Source: Nitrospirota bacterium
GTDB taxonomy: Bacteria; Nitrospirota; Nitrospiria; Nitrospirales; Nitrospiraceae
Assembly (NCBI GenBank): GCA_016219645.1
Contig: JACRLR010000030.1
Span: 33,044 to 97,043 of the forward strand
Length of the DNA stretch: 64,000 nt
Reading direction: 5' to 3'
Shown: positions 36,767 through 46,341 of the stretch, one piece after another
How the letters are laid out: each line of letters starts with the position of its first letter
Numbering within the stretch: the first letter of the stretch is position 1
Program-made: the position numbers and the translations under genes
Notes under the pieces: model-generated
The model's input: only the letters and a program-made list of their open reading frames with translations
Told to the model about the DNA's origin: nothing
Databases searched by the model: none

Positions 36767-37885
36767 CTAGAAGATCCAGGCAAGAGCGCCGGAGGCGATG
36801 GCTCCCCCTTTATCAAAATCATAACCGCTCGCAAGGTCCATGCGGAACGAGTAGATACGAATTCCCAATCCGGCGGTTGGTGTAAAGATTGATCCCGCAT
36901 CCTGGACGTTTTTATACGTTCCGACCCGGAACGAGAGAAACTCCGAGAGGATCGTTTGTTCCATGCCGAGACTCAGCACCTGGCTCTTGAGCCCCGGGAC
37001 GAGCGTCTGATTGGAGGTAATGTCCATATCCGCAGTGATGGTCATCGTCGGCCAGGGATTTACCGCTAGGCCGCCGCGTACCTGAGGAGTCAACTTATAC
37101 TGGAGGCCGCCCGGAGCGTCGAAGGTTGGTTGATTCAGATCTTTGCCGATCACGCCGAATCGCAACCATGAAGACGGACGGTACATCGCTCCGATATCTA
37201 TGCCGTATGAGGTGGAAATCTTGGCCTTTCCAAAATTGTCTATGAGATTCGGATCCTGCCCGCCCGTTAGGTTGATCGTAGTATTGTATGCTGCACCTTG
37301 AATGATCTTGCTCGTGATGCCGATGGCAAAGGTTTTATCCGCAAAGGAATACGCATAGGAAAAGGCCGCTTGCCTGGCTTCCAATCCCCGCAGCGCCATC
37401 TGACCGGTAATATTGGTCCCCGAGGCCACCACCGGAGAACTGACAAACCCTCCTGACGTTGCAACATCAGATACGTTGAATCCAAAGGCATGTTCGCCGA
37501 AATGGCCTTTGAAATAGAGGCCTCCGGCACCAAGTCCGGAGATTGTGGCGCCGGAGCGATTGATCTGATTCGCGATGCTTTGGGCTTTCGTCGCCGCCGA
37601 CGGATCGCCAGGATTGAAGTCTTTCAAATCATCCAGTGCATTGACGATATCTTCACGACCAGTGACTTGGACTGTTCCTTGAATGCGAATATCAGCGGAT
37701 TTGAGCATGGCTAATCCTGCCGGGTTCCAATAGGTGGCGTAGGCATCGGTCGTGATTGCCACGCCTGCTCCTCCCATCCCTGCCGCACGGGGACCGACAG
37801 TAACAAATTCAACTGCCAGAACTTGTCCCGGCAGTACCACGATGATTATGGTTGCAATGGTGCGTAGTACTGTAAGGAAACCCAT
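36767..37885 (-). CDS. PorV/TraF-like outer-membrane barrel protein
   Basis: A 372-residue exported protein with a signal peptide cleaved near VLAVEF. The motif VGPRAAGMGGAGVAITTDAYATYWNPAGLA is the hallmark start (positions about 30-60) of FadL/PorV and TraF_2-type beta-barrels. Alternating hydrophobic strands continue to a C-terminal aromatic residue (GALAWIF), the usual barrel-assembly signal. It probably sits in the outer membrane, but cargo or partner is unknown. It lies 16 bases upstream of the GNA1162-like lipoprotein on the same strand. Confidence 0.8.
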   Translation of the reverse strand: MGFLTVLRTIATIIIVVLPGQVLAVEFVTVGPRAAGMGGAGVAITTDAYATYWNPAGLAMLKSADIRIQGTVQVTGREDIVNALDDLKDFNPGDPSAATKAQSIANQINRSGATISGLGAGGLYFKGHFGEHAFGFNVSDVATSGGFVSSPVVASGTNITGQMALRGLEARQAAFSYAYSFADKTFAIGITSKIIQGAAYNTTINLTGGQDPNLIDNFGKAKISTSYGIDIGAMYRPSSWLRFGVIGKDLNQPTFDAPGGLQYKLTPQVRGGLAVNPWPTMTITADMDITSNQTLVPGLKSQVLSLGMEQTILSEFLSFRVGTYKNVQDAGSIFTPTAGLGIRIYSFRMDLASGYDFDKGGAIASGALAWIF

Positions 37886-38041
37886 CGGATAACAGCTCCC
37901 ACTAAAATCAGGGCTTTTAGTGAGTCTAGGGGACTAATCGGTCCTCGTCAAGGTTAGACGAGAGAGCCCCATAAATGTAAATGATGTGTCGGCTGGTTGG
38001 TGCAATACCTAATAAGTATACATATCTAGGTGTGCATACTC

Positions 38042-38704
38042 TCACACAATTTGACCGTCCTGCATATGTACGATACGGTCCGCTTGGGCAGACAGCTTAT
38101 CGTTATGGGTAACGATCACGAAGGTAGTTCCGCGGGCCTTGTTCAGCTCACGCATCATTGCAAAGAGCGCCTCGCCCGTATGGGTATCTAGATTTCCGGT
38201 CGGTTCATCTGCCAACACGAGATCCGGCTTCTGCAAGAGGGCCCGTGCGACCGCCACGCGCTGTTGCTCACCGCCGGACAATTCCCCAGGCTTGTGGTGT
38301 AACCGGGCACCTAGCCCGACCTCCTGTAAGAGGGTGATCGCCTCCGGTTCAACGTCTGTCGGATCACGTCGTTGGATCAAGGCGGGCATACAGGCATTTT
38401 CGAGCGCAGTGAACTCCGGCAGGAGATGATGAAACTGGAAGACAAATCCGATCCGCCGGTTCCGAAAGTCCGCCTGCGCTCCTTCTGTCATCTGAAATAT
38501 ATCCTGGCCGTCGAAGTGCACCATCCCTGTGGTCGGGCGATCGAGCGTTCCAATAATGTGGAGCAGCGTGCTCTTTCCTGCTCCCGACGCCCCGACGATG
38601 GCAATCAGCTCCCCACGCTGAATCTTTAGATTGACGCCCTTCAGCACCGTGAGGGCCTGTCCGGCCATCGGAAACGATTTGTATAGATCGGTAACGGTGA
38701 TCAC
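38042..38704 (-). CDS. lolD: Lipoprotein-releasing ABC transporter ATPase LolD
   Basis: The ATPase that powers extraction of outer-membrane lipoproteins from the inner membrane. It has 220 residues with Walker A GASGAGKST, Q-loop FVFQFHHLLPEF (LolD-typical), signature LSGGEQQRVAVARAL and Walker B LVLADEPTGNLD. The start is set at GTG 38704 with GGAG about 10 bases upstream; the longer frame to 38824 runs into the permease gene. It is 49 bases downstream of the permease it serves. The window's many lipoproteins are likely clients. Confidence 0.92.
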   Translation of the reverse strand: MITVTDLYKSFPMAGQALTVLKGVNLKIQRGELIAIVGASGAGKSTLLHIIGTLDRPTTGMVHFDGQDIFQMTEGAQADFRNRRIGFVFQFHHLLPEFTALENACMPALIQRRDPTDVEPEAITLLQEVGLGARLHHKPGELSGGEQQRVAVARALLQKPDLVLADEPTGNLDTHTGEALFAMMRELNKARGTTFVIVTHNDKLSAQADRIVHMQDGQIV

Positions 38705-38753
38705 GCCGGAGCTCCGGAGCAAAGGAATAATGATGATGAAAAGGCCGGCATGA

Positions 38754-40034
38754 TCATTCGTAACGCAGTGCGGCCACCGGCTCGAGCTTGGCTGCCTGGA
38801 GCGAGGGATAGACCGTGGCGGCAAAGCTAATCAGAATTGCGGAACCGGCCACCAGGAGGACATCCATGGCCTGTACATGGACGGGGATTCGCGAAATGTA
38901 ATAAACCGAGGGGTCGAAGGTCCAGAAGGTCTGGATCAGCCAGAGAAACGCATAGCCGACCGGAATGCCGATGGCTGTCCCGGATAGGCCGATGATCAAC
39001 CCGTTCAGCATGAAGATGCGCCTGATACTTTTGCGCGTTGCGCCCATCGCCTTGAGGATCGCGATTTCCTTTTGCTTCTCCGTCACGATCATGGTGAGGG
39101 TGCTCACGATGTTGAAGGAGGCCACGATCGTGATCAGAACCAACAAGAGAAACATCATCGTCTTTTCCAGCTTGAGCGCCGAGAAGAGATTGCGATTCAT
39201 CTGCATCCAGTCGCGCGCGCCATAGGCGAAACCAAGCGATTGTTCCACGGCCCGGGCTGTTTCCGCTGCGTGGAAGACGTCCACAACTTTGATCTCGATG
39301 CCCGTAACGGTCTGCCCCATGTTGAAAAACTTTTGCGCCTCCGCGAGATCGATATAGGCCAGTGAGGAATCGTACTCATACATACCGGATGAAAACAGCG
39401 CGACCAACGCAAAGGTCCTGATCTTCGGCACCATGCCGATTGCGCTGATCGGGCCGGCCGGAGGAGACACCACATTTACCGTGTCGCCGACGAACACACC
39501 GAGCCGTAAGGCCAGTTCCTTGCCTAGAATGATGCCGGGTTTTTCTGTCTCGACCGCGGGGCCGTTCGGGTCGTCTGCCGGCGGCTGCTTGATCTTGACT
39601 GGTCTGCTGAGGTCCTCCAACTGTCCAGTCGAGAGATTCTTAGCCAGCTCCGTCACTGTGCCTTCGCGTTGCGGATCGATGCCTCGGATCACGATGCCCT
39701 GCACAGCGGTCGGGGTCGTGAGCAAGACCTGCTTGAGCACAAAGGGAGTTGCCGCGACGACTCCCGGCACGGTTGCGACCTGTGTGGTGACGGGATCGTA
39801 CTCGCTCATGCTCTCCTTCATTCGATCCTGCACGATGATATGGGCCGTCGTTCCAAGAATTTTTGCCTGAATGTCTTCTTTAAATCCGGTCATGATGCCG
39901 ACGGTTCCGATCAGGGCTGCCACACCGAGGGTGATTCCGGCAATGGAGACCACTGTGTTCAAGGAAATCGTCCGATTCCGACGCTTCGCGCGCAGATAGC
40001 GCAATCCGACGAAGATTTCGTAGGGGAGGGCCAC
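38754..40034 (-). CDS. lolC: Lipoprotein-releasing ABC transporter permease LolC/LolE
   Basis: A 426-residue inner-membrane protein with one N-terminal transmembrane segment, a large periplasmic MacB/PCD domain and three C-terminal segments (MFLLLVLITIVASFNIVSTL; LNGLIIGLSGTAIGIPVGYA; VLLVAGSAILISFAATVYP). The start YEIFVGLRYLRAKRRNRTIS and the EKQKEIAILKAMGATRKSIR coupling helix are typical of LolC/E. Only one permease gene is present, so it may act as a homodimer or LolF-like form with LolD. Confidence 0.9.
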   Translation of the reverse strand: MALPYEIFVGLRYLRAKRRNRTISLNTVVSIAGITLGVAALIGTVGIMTGFKEDIQAKILGTTAHIIVQDRMKESMSEYDPVTTQVATVPGVVAATPFVLKQVLLTTPTAVQGIVIRGIDPQREGTVTELAKNLSTGQLEDLSRPVKIKQPPADDPNGPAVETEKPGIILGKELALRLGVFVGDTVNVVSPPAGPISAIGMVPKIRTFALVALFSSGMYEYDSSLAYIDLAEAQKFFNMGQTVTGIEIKVVDVFHAAETARAVEQSLGFAYGARDWMQMNRNLFSALKLEKTMMFLLLVLITIVASFNIVSTLTMIVTEKQKEIAILKAMGATRKSIRRIFMLNGLIIGLSGTAIGIPVGYAFLWLIQTFWTFDPSVYYISRIPVHVQAMDVLLVAGSAILISFAATVYPSLQAAKLEPVAALRYE

Positions 40035-40036
40035 CG

Positions 40037-41518
40037 TTATTTCTCGGGTCTCAGTTGAGGGAAGAGGACGACATCGCGGATCGAAGCTTGGTTGGTAAAA
40101 AGCATGATCAGCCGGTCGATGCCGATGCCTTCGCCCGCGGTTGGCGGCATGCCGTACTCCAGGGCGCGCAGGAAGTCTTCATCCACCAGATGGGCCTCTT
40201 CGTCGCCAGCCGCCCGCTGCGCCGCTTGTCCCTCGAACCGCTCCCGTTGGTCAAGAGGATCATTCAATTCAGAAAAGGCGTTGGCGATCTCCCGTCCGGC
40301 AATGTAGAGTTCGAAGCGATCAGTCAAGGCCGTGTTCGAGTCTTTGCGTCGTGCGAGGGGGGATATTTCAATCGGGTAGTCGGTAATGAACGTCGGCTGC
40401 AGCAGATTGGGCTCCACAGTCTCCTCGAATATTTCGTTCACGATATTGAAGAGCGGCCATTTCGGATCGACCGCGATCCCAAGCTTCTTAGCCGCCGCAA
40501 CAGCGGCGTCCTGATTGTTGAATACGGAAGGATCGAGGCTGTTCACCTCCAGAATCGCCTGGTGATAGGACCAACGACGCCAGGGAGGTGTCAGTATGAT
40601 CTCCTTCCCCTGGTAGTCGATGACCGTTTTTCCGAGGACCTGCTGTGCCAACGAGGAGATGAGTTGCTCTGTCAGGATGATCAGGTCTTGATAGTCGGCA
40701 TAGGACACGTAGAACTCGAGCATCGTGAATTCCGGATTATGGATCGTCGAGATGCCTTCATTCCGGAAATTGCGGTTAATTTCAAATACGCGGGGAAAGC
40801 CGCCGACGATCAACCGTTTCAAATAGAGTTCCGGTGCAATACGGAGGTAGAGATCGACACCGAGTGCATTGTGGTGGGTGACGAAGGGTTTGGCCGCCGC
40901 TCCTCCTGGAATCGGGTGCATCATCGGCGTCTCGACTTCCAGGAAGCCTCGTTCAATCAAGAAGGAACGGATCTCGGCGATGATTTTGCTGCGGGTGGAA
41001 AAAATGCCATGGACCTCGGGGTTGGCGATCAAGTCAACATAGCGCTGCCGATAACGGGTTTCCACATCTGTCAACCCGTGCCACTTCTCTGGGAGCGGTC
41101 TGAGGGCTTTACTTAAGAAAGTCAGCTGGGTGACATCGACCGTGAATTCATTTGTCTTTGTACGGAATAGAGTGCCGGTTATACCGATCCAATCGCCCAA
41201 ATCGAGCAGTTCGGCGACGCGATAGCCCTGCTCCGATAGATGATCTTTTTTGAGATAGACTTGAAGCCGGTCTGATCCGTCTTGCAGCACCACAAAGCCT
41301 GCCTTCCCGAATCGCCGAAGGGCGACGATGCGTCCCGCTAGGGAGCAGGAGATCGTTTCTGCTTCCAAGACCTCTTTGGATTTCTCGCCATGGAGTTCGA
41401 TCAGTCGGCCCGCACGGTCTTTTGCCTCGAACCGCGCTCCATAGGGCGCGACTCCCATTTCACGCAGCGAGTCGAGTTTCTTGATCCGTTGTTGCTGCTG
41501 TTCGTTCAGTTCTTCCAT
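40037..41518 (-). CDS. lysS: Lysyl-tRNA synthetase, class II
   Basis: Charges tRNA-Lys. A 493-residue enzyme with an N-terminal OB anticodon-binding domain and a class II catalytic core. Motif 1 (RSKIIAEIRSFLIERGFLEVETPMM), motif 2 (FRNEGISTIHNPEFTMLEFY) and motif 3 (GIGIDRLIMLFTNQASIRDV) are visible in part or whole. The C-terminal VVLFPQLRPE end is characteristic. It lies two bases from the lolC/E gene and 23 bases from prfB on the same strand, so all belong to one transcription unit. Confidence 0.96.
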   Translation of the reverse strand: MEELNEQQQQRIKKLDSLREMGVAPYGARFEAKDRAGRLIELHGEKSKEVLEAETISCSLAGRIVALRRFGKAGFVVLQDGSDRLQVYLKKDHLSEQGYRVAELLDLGDWIGITGTLFRTKTNEFTVDVTQLTFLSKALRPLPEKWHGLTDVETRYRQRYVDLIANPEVHGIFSTRSKIIAEIRSFLIERGFLEVETPMMHPIPGGAAAKPFVTHHNALGVDLYLRIAPELYLKRLIVGGFPRVFEINRNFRNEGISTIHNPEFTMLEFYVSYADYQDLIILTEQLISSLAQQVLGKTVIDYQGKEIILTPPWRRWSYHQAILEVNSLDPSVFNNQDAAVAAAKKLGIAVDPKWPLFNIVNEIFEETVEPNLLQPTFITDYPIEISPLARRKDSNTALTDRFELYIAGREIANAFSELNDPLDQRERFEGQAAQRAAGDEEAHLVDEDFLRALEYGMPPTAGEGIGIDRLIMLFTNQASIRDVVLFPQLRPEK

Positions 41519-41541
41519 TCCGTGCGATCTTCTTTCCTCGG

Positions 41542-42691
41542 TTAAGTGTCGAATTCGTCCGTCCCCGACTCTTGATAGCTGAGAGCCGTGACGCCACGCT
41601 GCTTCATCTTCAGATAGGCCTCGATGAATCCGTCCAGATCACCATCCATGACCGCTGCGACTTGGCCCACTTCATAGCCGGTCCGGTGGTCTTTGACCAT
41701 TTGGTAGGGCTGGAACACATAGGATCGGATTTGGCTGCCCCAGGCGATATCCTTCTTCTCTCCGACAATCGCGGTGAACTCCGCTTCCTTCTTTTTCAAT
41801 TCGAGTTCGTAGAGACGCGCTCTCAACACTTTCATGGCGCCGTTGCGATTCTGAAGCTGTGACCGTTCGTTCTGACATTGCACCACGATTCCGGTTGGCA
41901 GGTGCGTCATACGAATGGCCGTTTCAACCTTATTCACGTTTTGACCGCCGGCGCCACCGGCCCGAAAGGTATCGATCTTGACATCTTTATCTTCGATCAC
42001 GAGGTCGATATCCTCGTCCACCTCGGGATAGACAAAGACCGATGCAAAGGAGGTGTGCCGCCTCTTGTTCGCGTCAAAGGGTGAAATGCGCACGAGCCGG
42101 TGTACGCCTGCTTCGGCCTTGAGATAGCCATAGGCATAGGCGCCTGTCACTGAGAGAGTGACGCTCTTCACGCCTGCTTCTTCCCCCGCAAGTAGGTCCA
42201 GCGTTTCAACCTTGAACTTTTTACTCTCGGCCCAACGGACGTACATCCGAAGCAGCATCTGTGCCCAATCTTGCGATTCCGTCCCGCCGGCTCCCGGGTG
42301 GATCGCCAGGATTGCATTGTTGATGTCCAGTTCGCCAGAGAGCAGCAACTCAAGCCGAAGGGCGGAAAGCTTCTGCTCGAATCGATCGAGCTCGAACGTC
42401 AACTCCTTTAATAGACCTGCATCGCCGCTTTCTTCCGCCAATTCAAGCAAGGCGCCGATATCCTCCTGTTTCCCATCGATATCGCGCCACTGCTGGAGGT
42501 CACGCTCAAGTGCAGATTTTTTCCGGCTGATCGTGGCGGCCTTCTGAGCCTGGCTCCAAAAATCAGGTCGCGAAGCCTGCTCTTCCAGATGAGACAGCTC
42601 GGCCGTCATGCGAGCGAAGTCAAAGATGCCCCCGTAGTTCTGATACCAGTTGTTCGATGGACCTGACGCGATACTTGACCTCGTCTAACAT
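41542..42691 (-). CDS. prfB: Peptide chain release factor 2, with programmed +1 frameshift
   Basis: Terminates translation at UGA and UAA. The gene is split by a regulated frameshift: 23 codons from ATG 42691, then CTT TGA C, where +1 slippage continues the long frame, giving about 382 residues in total. The main frame shows the stop-codon-reading tripeptide SPF in [12 protein letters not shown] and the peptidyl-hydrolysis motif GGQ in [15 protein letters not shown]. The shift is autoregulatory: low RF2 lets ribosomes pause at UGA and slip. It follows lnt by 17 bases. Confidence 0.95.
42619..42634 (-). promoter_or_regulatory. RF2 programmed frameshift site
   Basis: Reading the minus strand, CGGGGGCATCTTTGAC contains the standard RF2 elements: a Shine-Dalgarno-like GGGGG a few bases before the slippery CTT, an in-frame TGA stop and the following C, a poor termination context. 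The zero frame upstream and the +1 frame downstream join to a continuous RF2 protein. Confidence 0.93.
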
Positions 42692-42708
42692 CCTACGGAT
42701 CCTTTCGG

Positions 42709-44334
42709 TTATATCGGCACTGCGTCTGGCTCAGATTCCTTGGTTCGGAATATGCCGAAGAGGAACAAAAGCGCGCAGATTATAGCACAGCCGTAAGCAA
42801 ACACATCGCCATGGCGGCTGTAAAACGTATCCGGACGCCAGACCTGCATCGTAGCCTTGAGGGCCTGCTCCGTAAAGACCGGTGTCGCTTCGACGATCCG
42901 TCCGAACGGGTCGATGAATCCTGAGATACCGGTGTTGGCGGAGCGAGCGAAAGCCAGGTGATTCTCGACGGAGCGAAACACGACCATTGAAAAATGTTGG
43001 GAGGCTGCCGCTGACTGACCAAACCAGGCATCGTTCGTGACAGTCACCAAGAACTCCGCCCCGTTCGCCGCGAATTGCCGTACGAGATTTGGAAAGATTA
43101 CTTCGTAGCAGATTGCCACCCCGAATTTCACAGCTCGTGGCGGTGCTCCCGTCGCCCCGGAAGTTGTGGGCTGAGCTTTAGGGGGCAAGGTCAAGACTGT
43201 CGAACTAGGCCCTGCTTCAAAATCACCGATCCCTTCGACCAATTTATCCAGGAAAGATAGGAACGACGATTTGAACGGAATATATTCGCCGAATGGCACC
43301 AGATGCTGCTTGTCGTAGCGCCCCAGCACTTGGCCATCGGGGGAGAGGAGGTAGGCACTGTTCATCAGGTAGGGTCGCCGATCCGGATAGTAGCGTAAGG
43401 CGGGGCTTCCAAATAAGATCGGTGTCTTAGTACGATTAGCCAACCCGATGAGCTGCAGCTGGTAGACCGGCTCACGCTCAAACACAAAAGGTGTTGCGGC
43501 CTCCGGCCATACCACCAAGTCAGTGGCAGGGCCGAGCTGCTCCGTCAGCCGGTCAAAGCGTGCGAGGGTCTCCTCTCGATAGGCTGTATCCCACTTCACT
43601 GCCTGATCGACGTTCGGCTGCACAACTCCTATGCTGATTGACGATCGAGGAATGCCGGCGAAGGGGGCCTCGGATAATGTCCCCAGGCTATATTGCCATG
43701 AGAGGGTCATCAACAACGCCGTCATGGCCATCAGTTCCCAAGGAAGCCTTGCAGGGCGGAATTTCCTGCGCAGAGGCATCAGCCAGGCCAGCAATTCAGC
43801 GAGCGTGACATTCATCAATACAATAAGAAACGAGACTCCGTAGACCCCCATATGGTCTGCGATCTGAATCACTTCAAGCTGACGGTATTGAGAATAGCCA
43901 AGGAGGCCCCAGGGTAATCCACTCAAGGCATAGGTTCGGATGAGCTCAAGGGTGACCCACAGGCAAGGAAGGGCAAAGAGACCGTAGCGTGGGATGAGGA
44001 TCTGAAACCACACGGCTCCGGCAGAATAGAGGCCGACATAGAGGCCGAGGTAGGCCGCGAGCAGCAACATAAGGCCATAGCTGATCACGAGCGGAACCTT
44101 ACCGTAGGTATTCATGGCGGTCACTACCCAGGCCATTATGCCCGTAAAGGCAATCGTACCGGAGAGCCAGCCGATCCAAAACGCCTGAAGTTTGCTCTTG
44201 CCGTCCAATGCCCAATGCAACGGTACGAGGGCAACCCAGGCCAAGAGTCCGAGATCAGATTTCGGGAAACTCAGCGGGAGGAAAAGCCCGCTCGCACCAG
44301 CAAGGGCGAGCGAACGCGCGAGGGAATGGGTCAT
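42709..44334 (-). CDS. lnt: Apolipoprotein N-acyltransferase
   Basis: Adds the third acyl chain to lipoproteins in the inner membrane. About 541 residues: a membrane part with seven or so segments in the first 200 residues, then a nitrilase-like domain holding the Glu-Lys-Cys triad (glutamate in VVWPEAATPF, cysteine in GVAICYEVIFPNLV), and a last hydrophobic segment near the C-terminus. The start at 44334 (MTHSLARSLALAG) is preferred to 44370. It heads a unit with prfB, lysS and the Lol exporter, linking lipoprotein maturation to export. Confidence 0.94.
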   Translation of the reverse strand: MTHSLARSLALAGASGLFLPLSFPKSDLGLLAWVALVPLHWALDGKSKLQAFWIGWLSGTIAFTGIMAWVVTAMNTYGKVPLVISYGLMLLLAAYLGLYVGLYSAGAVWFQILIPRYGLFALPCLWVTLELIRTYALSGLPWGLLGYSQYRQLEVIQIADHMGVYGVSFLIVLMNVTLAELLAWLMPLRRKFRPARLPWELMAMTALLMTLSWQYSLGTLSEAPFAGIPRSSISIGVVQPNVDQAVKWDTAYREETLARFDRLTEQLGPATDLVVWPEAATPFVFEREPVYQLQLIGLANRTKTPILFGSPALRYYPDRRPYLMNSAYLLSPDGQVLGRYDKQHLVPFGEYIPFKSSFLSFLDKLVEGIGDFEAGPSSTVLTLPPKAQPTTSGATGAPPRAVKFGVAICYEVIFPNLVRQFAANGAEFLVTVTNDAWFGQSAAASQHFSMVVFRSVENHLAFARSANTGISGFIDPFGRIVEATPVFTEQALKATMQVWRPDTFYSRHGDVFAYGCAIICALLFLFGIFRTKESEPDAVPI

Positions 44335-44914
44335 GAGCCGCACCTTATCGAAAGCCGGAGATGGATGCAACTTCCGGCCTTAAAATGGGTCCGCTCGTCG
44401 AGCAGTGTGTTGACAAACTACTTGAGCGGAACAGCCACGCAAAGTCTAGATACACGCAGATATGTTCAGAAGCCATTGCAGACTGTTCAGAAAGGCCGAT
44501 TTCTCACCCGCCCGCCCTGAGTCTGCCAAGACAGCCTCTTTACCATAGATGCGCCGTGACCGCGTACAAGGCCGCAGCAAGCGAGCAACGATCGTTCTTC
44601 CCTGCTCGCTCGGTTACGGTCATCCTAGGGATGACCCGGATGAGTCCCCCACTGCGCGCGTCCAACGAGGGCCTGCTGAGGCCGCGCGTTGCGCGAGTAC
44701 AGGGGACTCACCGGGCCATCCCTCCCCCTGCTGGCGGGTTTTCTCAACAGCCTGCTAGTGTCAGTTACGTTGTCATGGGAGGGGGGGAGATCCCGGGTTG
44801 ACGGTCACCCGCTGATCACCTATAAGTAAGAGCAGCAGATCGGTATCTCTATCACGCGATTCAGCCCCTGACGAACAGCCTGGCCAATGATCGCAACAAT
44901 GAGGAGGTTATGCC
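44335..44914. other. Non-coding gap of about 580 bases between lnt and pal
   Basis: No convincing gene is seen here. It carries repeat material: GCAGACTGTTCAGAAAGGCC near 44478, a hairpin element at 44641-44710, and GGGTTTTCTCAACAGCCTGCTAG near 44737, which resembles a degenerate inverted end of the GGATGCTGAAAAAG family. The divergent promoters for lnt and pal must lie here but could not be assigned. Confidence 0.6.
44641..44710. repeat. REP-like hairpin element
   Basis: Nine-base arms TGAGTCCCC (44641) and GGGGACTCA (44702) enclose a GC-rich core, GCGCGCGTCCAACGAGGG then TGAGGCCGCGCGTTGCGCGAG. The core is shared, inverted, with the trpC-trpF gap (CTCGCGCAACGCGCGGCCTCAG near 32930 and GTTCGACGCGCGC near 33011). 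The flanking arms differ between the two places, so the core seems to travel with variable ends. Confidence 0.6.
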
Positions 44915-45484
44915 ATGGACCGAAGAGTCGTCAGCCTGTGCCTATGCCTGAGCGGCATGCTTCTATTTGCAGGCTGTTCCAGTAAGCGAGCCTCCTCCTC
45001 GGAGGGAGATCACGTTTCAAAGACGGGTCAGAGCAAGAGTGAGGAAATCTTGCCGGATGCGATCAAACCGATACCACCGGAACGCTCGTTCGACCGGCCA
45101 TCCAGCAGTCTGCCATCCAGTCTCCCGCTGCAGTCCAGCACTGTTTCTGCCGGCAATACATTGGGCGACATATTTTTCGATTTCGACCAGTTTCAAATCC
45201 GCCCGGATGCGATGCCGGTATTGGATGCCAATGCCGGTTGGCTTCGCTCCAATGGTAGTAAGGCCGTGCTGATCGAAGGCCATTGTGATGAACGAGGCAC
45301 CTTGGCATACAATCTCGTCCTGGGAGAAAAACGGGCCCGCGCTGCCAAGAAGTATCTACAAGACTCGGGGGTTCCGGTCTCCCAGCTCCAGATCATCAGC
45401 TACGGAGAGACGCGACCTTCCTGCCAGCGGCAGAACGAAAACTGCTATCAACAAAATCGGCGGGCACATTTTGTGACGCAATAA
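44915..45484 (+). CDS. pal: Peptidoglycan-associated lipoprotein Pal
   Basis: A 189-residue outer-membrane lipoprotein that binds peptidoglycan as part of the Tol-Pal system. The signal peptide ends LLFAGC (cysteine 21). A low-complexity serine-rich linker is followed by an OmpA-type domain: IFFDFDQFQIRPDAMPVLD, then VLIEGHCDERGTLAYNLVLG with KRARAAKKYL, and ISYGETRP. The ribosome-binding site GAGGAGG is strong. No tolB or tolA is next to it; the next gene is another lipoprotein. Confidence 0.93.
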   Translation: MDRRVVSLCLCLSGMLLFAGCSSKRASSSEGDHVSKTGQSKSEEILPDAIKPIPPERSFDRPSSSLPSSLPLQSSTVSAGNTLGDIFFDFDQFQIRPDAMPVLDANAGWLRSNGSKAVLIEGHCDERGTLAYNLVLGEKRARAAKKYLQDSGVPVSQLQIISYGETRPSCQRQNENCYQQNRRAHFVTQ

Positions 45485-45552
45485 GATTTAGCAAGTGCCT
45501 CACCGGAACGCCATTGTATGGGTAAGACGATCGCATCACGAAGGAGGTACAC

Positions 45553-46179
45553 ATGAGGCGCTATCCTAATGCAGCAATCGGATTCATCGGGATCATCTTG
45601 CTCGCGACCGGCTGTGGCGCTAAGGGCGAGCGTATCGACCTGAAGGTGCCTATCGCCTATGGAGTCGATAAGAAGGTCGCCGCAATGAGTTCAGGGACCG
45701 TCGCGGTTCTGCCGTTTGAAGACAATCGTACGAACCGATCGCATCTCGGCACGAGATATCATCTATGGGGAGGAGAGAGTCATTTCGATCTTTCCAGTGG
45801 CACCCTCGGCGAATCCACGGCACAGGCCTTCGCTGACTATCTCAAAGAGCGAGGCTGGAATGCCGCTGTTGCCAAAGGGAACGGGGCAACGGGGGTAGAC
45901 GTGACCATCACAGGCCAGCTTGTCGATATCGCGGTGAATGCCAAGAGCGGTGTGGGACAGACAGACCTGAATGGCAAGAATCGGTTGATCATTTTTGTGA
46001 AGAATCACGCTGACGGGAGCCAGGTCCGCGAAACCCTCACCAGTACTGGAACCAGCCAGGTCTTTTGGTTCGACCCGGAGGATGCCCAGGATCTTCTCAA
46101 CGAACTGTACAACAAGAATTTTGAGAAGTTTATGGCTGATACCACCCTCGACGGTAAGCTTCTCAAGCTCCGGCGGTGA
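45553..46179 (+). CDS. YajG-like lipoprotein
   Basis: A 208-residue lipoprotein with lipobox LLATGC (cysteine 21). After it comes a SSGTVAVLPFEDNRTNRSHLG strand-turn, an alternating segment with SLTESTAQAF-like GTLGESTAQAFADYLKERGW, and a GVDVTITGQLVDIAVNAKSG strand, the general layout of YajG/LpoB-like outer-membrane lipoproteins. Function is unknown. It is 68 bases after pal, with a good AAGGAGG, and may be co-transcribed. Confidence 0.7.
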   Translation: MRRYPNAAIGFIGIILLATGCGAKGERIDLKVPIAYGVDKKVAAMSSGTVAVLPFEDNRTNRSHLGTRYHLWGGESHFDLSSGTLGESTAQAFADYLKERGWNAAVAKGNGATGVDVTITGQLVDIAVNAKSGVGQTDLNGKNRLIIFVKNHADGSQVRETLTSTGTSQVFWFDPEDAQDLLNELYNKNFEKFMADTTLDGKLLKLRR

Positions 46180-46341
46180 GCATACCGCATGGGATCGTGA
46201 AAACCATCAATGTCGAAAAGACCGTGTTCGATCAAGGTGTCAGTAGCGCGGCTAATTGCATGCTACATACGTGAAGAATAGAAGTCTGGCGCGTCGGCCA
46301 GTTGGGCGCGTACCCATAGTTACGATGAGCCTGCGAACCTA

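Noticed and set aside
44361..44801. Long plus-strand frames between lnt and pal
   Set aside because: The translation is arginine/serine/proline-rich and runs through repeat hairpins; it has no conserved pattern.
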